This document shows positions 13,474 to 15,093 of a stretch of 15,093 bases of DNA, one piece after another. The notes beneath the pieces are model-generated. The model saw only the letters and a list, made by a program, of their open reading frames with translations, searched no databases and was not told where the DNA came from. The stretch is from NCBI GenBank assembly GCA_028710655.1, contig JAQTTS010000020.1, positions 1-15,093 on the forward strand, written 5' to 3'. The DNA is from Dehalococcoidales bacterium. Its GTDB lineage: Bacteria > Chloroflexota > Dehalococcoidia > Dehalococcoidales > UBA5760. A program made the translations under genes and the position numbers. The stretch's first letter is position 1; each line of letters begins with the position of its first letter.

Positions 13474-14517
13474 ATGAGGACCGTTGACTTTGACTATGAC
13501 CTACCGCCGGAGCTTATTGCTCAGACCCCGCTCGAGCCCAGAGACCATTCGCAACTCCTAGTACTGGAACGAAGCACTGCTTCCTTAAGCCATCGCAAAT
13601 TCCTTGAAATAACAGACTATCTGCATAGCGGTGATGTACTGGTCTTTAACGATAGCCGGGTTATCCCTGCCCGCCTTAGTGCTATAAAGGCTGGGACCGG
13701 CGGCAGGTTGGAGATTCTGCTCCTCCGTCAGATTGAATCACAGGTCTGGGAAGCACTGGTCAAACCGGCGAAGCGAACCAGGGTCGGCAGCAGACTGGAG
13801 ATAACAGCCACTACCGTACATGTTAATGAGCAGAAAACTGTTTCTGCCGAGGTGATTGAGGTAAGAGAGGATGGCATAAGGGTATTAAGCTTCTCCGATG
13901 GGATGCTACCGGAGGGGATAGGGGAAATCCCACTGCCACCCTATATTCGTGTCCCGCTAGCTAATCCGGAGCGCTACCAGACGGTTTATGCCGATGCCGC
14001 CGGCAGTGTGGCTGCGCCTACCGCGGGGTTGCACTTTACCCCCCGGCTGATTGATAGTATAAGGAATAAGGGGGTGCATTGCCTTTTTACCACCCTGCAT
14101 GTTGGCCTTGATACCTTCCTGCCGGTGCGAGAGAGCAGTCCTCTTGAGCATAAGATACACCGGGAATACGGAGTATTGGGTCAGGAGTCAGCCAGCCAGA
14201 TCTCTCTGGCCAGAAAAGAAGGCCGTCGTATTATATGTGTGGGGACGACAACGGTACGATTGATTGAGGCGGCTGCCCGGGCCAGCGACCCGCTCATTAT
14301 GCAGCCGTTTCGGGGCTGGGTAGACCTGTTCATTTTGCCCGGGTACCGTTTCCAGGTGGTTGATGCCCTGATTACCAACTTCCACCTGCCCCGGTCAACA
14401 CTACTGATGCTGGTAACTGCCTTTGCCGGCAAAGATGCTATCACTCGTGCCTACCGTGAAGCCATCGCCCGGCGGTACCGCTTCTATAGTTTTGGTGATG
14501 CGATGCTGATACTTTGA
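13474..14517 (+). CDS. queA: S-adenosylmethionine:tRNA ribosyltransferase-isomerase
   Basis: QueA moves the ribosyl part of S-adenosylmethionine to preQ1 in tRNA to make epoxyqueuosine. The 347-residue protein matches the family from end to end: FDYDLPPELIAQTPLEPRD at the start, VFNDSRVIPARL, YQTVYA...GSVAAPTAGLHFT, TTLHVGLDTFLPV, HREYGVL, TNFHLPRSTLLMLVTAFAG and YRFYSFGDAMLI at the end. The frame is open to an ATG at 13426, but that adds 16 residues not found in the family and has no ribosome site. The ATG at 13474, with GGTGG upstream, matches the usual N-terminus. queH follows 30 bp after the stop, completing the last two steps of queuosine synthesis. Confidence 0.96.
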   Translation: MRTVDFDYDLPPELIAQTPLEPRDHSQLLVLERSTASLSHRKFLEITDYLHSGDVLVFNDSRVIPARLSAIKAGTGGRLEILLLRQIESQVWEALVKPAKRTRVGSRLEITATTVHVNEQKTVSAEVIEVREDGIRVLSFSDGMLPEGIGEIPLPPYIRVPLANPERYQTVYADAAGSVAAPTAGLHFTPRLIDSIRNKGVHCLFTTLHVGLDTFLPVRESSPLEHKIHREYGVLGQESASQISLARKEGRRIICVGTTTVRLIEAAARASDPLIMQPFRGWVDLFILPGYRFQVVDALITNFHLPRSTLLMLVTAFAGKDAITRAYREAIARRYRFYSFGDAMLIL

Positions 14518-14547
14518 GAAAGCAGCCGCAGGTTGGAGTCTGATAGT

Positions 14548-15078
14548 ATGAAAATAGTGCTGCATATATGTTGCGGTGTCTGTGCCGCTGGAGCTGTCGA
14601 GAGATTATCCGGGGAGAGACATCAAGTTTTCGGCTTCTTCTATAATCCCAACATCCACCCCGCGGAGGAGTATCAGAGAAGACTGTCGGCTGCCCGTATC
14701 GTGGCCCGGGAGCTAGGTTTCCCCTTCGAGGCGGCTCCCTTTACTCCGCAGGACTGGTCGGGAACGGCTGGCCTTTTGGGAGATGAACCTGAGGGCGGCA
14801 GGAGATGTGAAGTCTGCTTCAGAATCAGACTCAAGAAGACGTATCTCTATATGAAACATTGTGGTTACGATGCCTTTACCACTACTCTAACTATAAGCCC
14901 CCATAAGTCTGCCGATATGGTCAATCGGTTAGGATGGGAGATCGGTGGAGACCGGTTTTTAGTCCAGGATTTCAAGAAAAAGGATGGCTTCAGGCGGGCC
15001 ATTGAGATGTCTAAAAGATGGGGCCTCTACCGGCAGGATTATTGTGGATGCACCTACAGTATGCGAAGGGAGAGATGA
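14548..15078 (+). CDS. queH: Epoxyqueuosine reductase QueH
   Basis: QueH reduces epoxyqueuosine to queuosine in tRNA, replacing the unrelated cobalamin enzyme QueG in many anaerobes. The 176-residue protein has the family cysteines C8/C9/C12 (HICCGVC), C87/C90 (RRCEVCFRIRL) and C166/C168 (DYCGC), which hold the metal centres. FFYNPNIHP, TTTLTISPHKS and FLVQDFKKKDGFRRA are further family blocks. A TTG at 14533 would add five residues, but the ATG at 14548 fits the family start and has GGAG about ten bases upstream. The stop overlaps the next start codon (ATGA). Confidence 0.94.
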   Translation: MKIVLHICCGVCAAGAVERLSGERHQVFGFFYNPNIHPAEEYQRRLSAARIVARELGFPFEAAPFTPQDWSGTAGLLGDEPEGGRRCEVCFRIRLKKTYLYMKHCGYDAFTTTLTISPHKSADMVNRLGWEIGGDRFLVQDFKKKDGFRRAIEMSKRWGLYRQDYCGCTYSMRRER

Positions 15079-15093
15079 AGCTGATTAAGGTGG
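15075..15093 (+). CDS. Start of a further gene, truncated by the window edge
   Basis: An ATG at 15075 overlaps the queH stop as ATGA and opens a frame (MKLIKV) running off the right edge. AAGGGAG lies just before it. The overlap suggests translational coupling to queH. Only six codons are visible, so identity cannot be judged. Confidence 0.45.

Overview
This window looks like a chromosomal segment of an anaerobic bacterium with roughly balanced base composition. A cytoplasmic Mvh/Vhu-type [NiFe] hydrogenase operon, rubrerythrin, iron-type superoxide dismutase and a PAS sensor kinase with a cysteine-rich PAS insert together suggest an anaerobic Chloroflexota such as Dehalococcoidia. That placement is inference from gene content only; no rRNA or tRNA gene is visible to confirm it.

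Left third (1-5640), all minus strand. An operon reads leftward from a good sigma70-type promoter near 5604-5633: a GltD-like FAD/NAD(P) flavoprotein with many Fe-S clusters, then mvhD, mvhG and mvhA, with gaps of only 19-23 bp. It probably makes a soluble complex passing electrons between H2 and NAD(P) and/or ferredoxin. No heterodisulfide reductase B/C partner is present. Downstream, on the same strand and running off the left edge, is a PAS histidine kinase whose frame has no stop in the window.

Middle (5641-8440). On the plus strand are an unusually short pyruvate kinase that lacks the lid (B) domain and a rubrerythrin with a TTG start. An iron superoxide dismutase converges on rubrerythrin, so the two oxidative-stress genes face each other.

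Zinc-ribbon array (8444-11286). Four consecutive plus-strand genes each begin with the same 21-residue zinc ribbon (CxxC-x10-CxxC at identical positions), fused to four unrelated bodies: a soluble DUF5661-like domain, a Tic20/DUF4870-like membrane domain, a TM2 membrane domain and a soluble domain of unknown function. This is the least explained part of the window.

Right third (11287-15093). A DUF72 protein (minus) is divergent from a COG0731-like radical SAM protein (plus), with a 24-bp dyad between them. Then come queA and queH, which carry out the last two steps of queuosine tRNA modification, and the first codons of a further gene overlapping queH by ATGA. No insertion sequence, CRISPR array, integrase or attachment site was seen. 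No gene-free stretch exceeds 300 bases; the longest is 5518-5779, which holds the two divergent promoters described.
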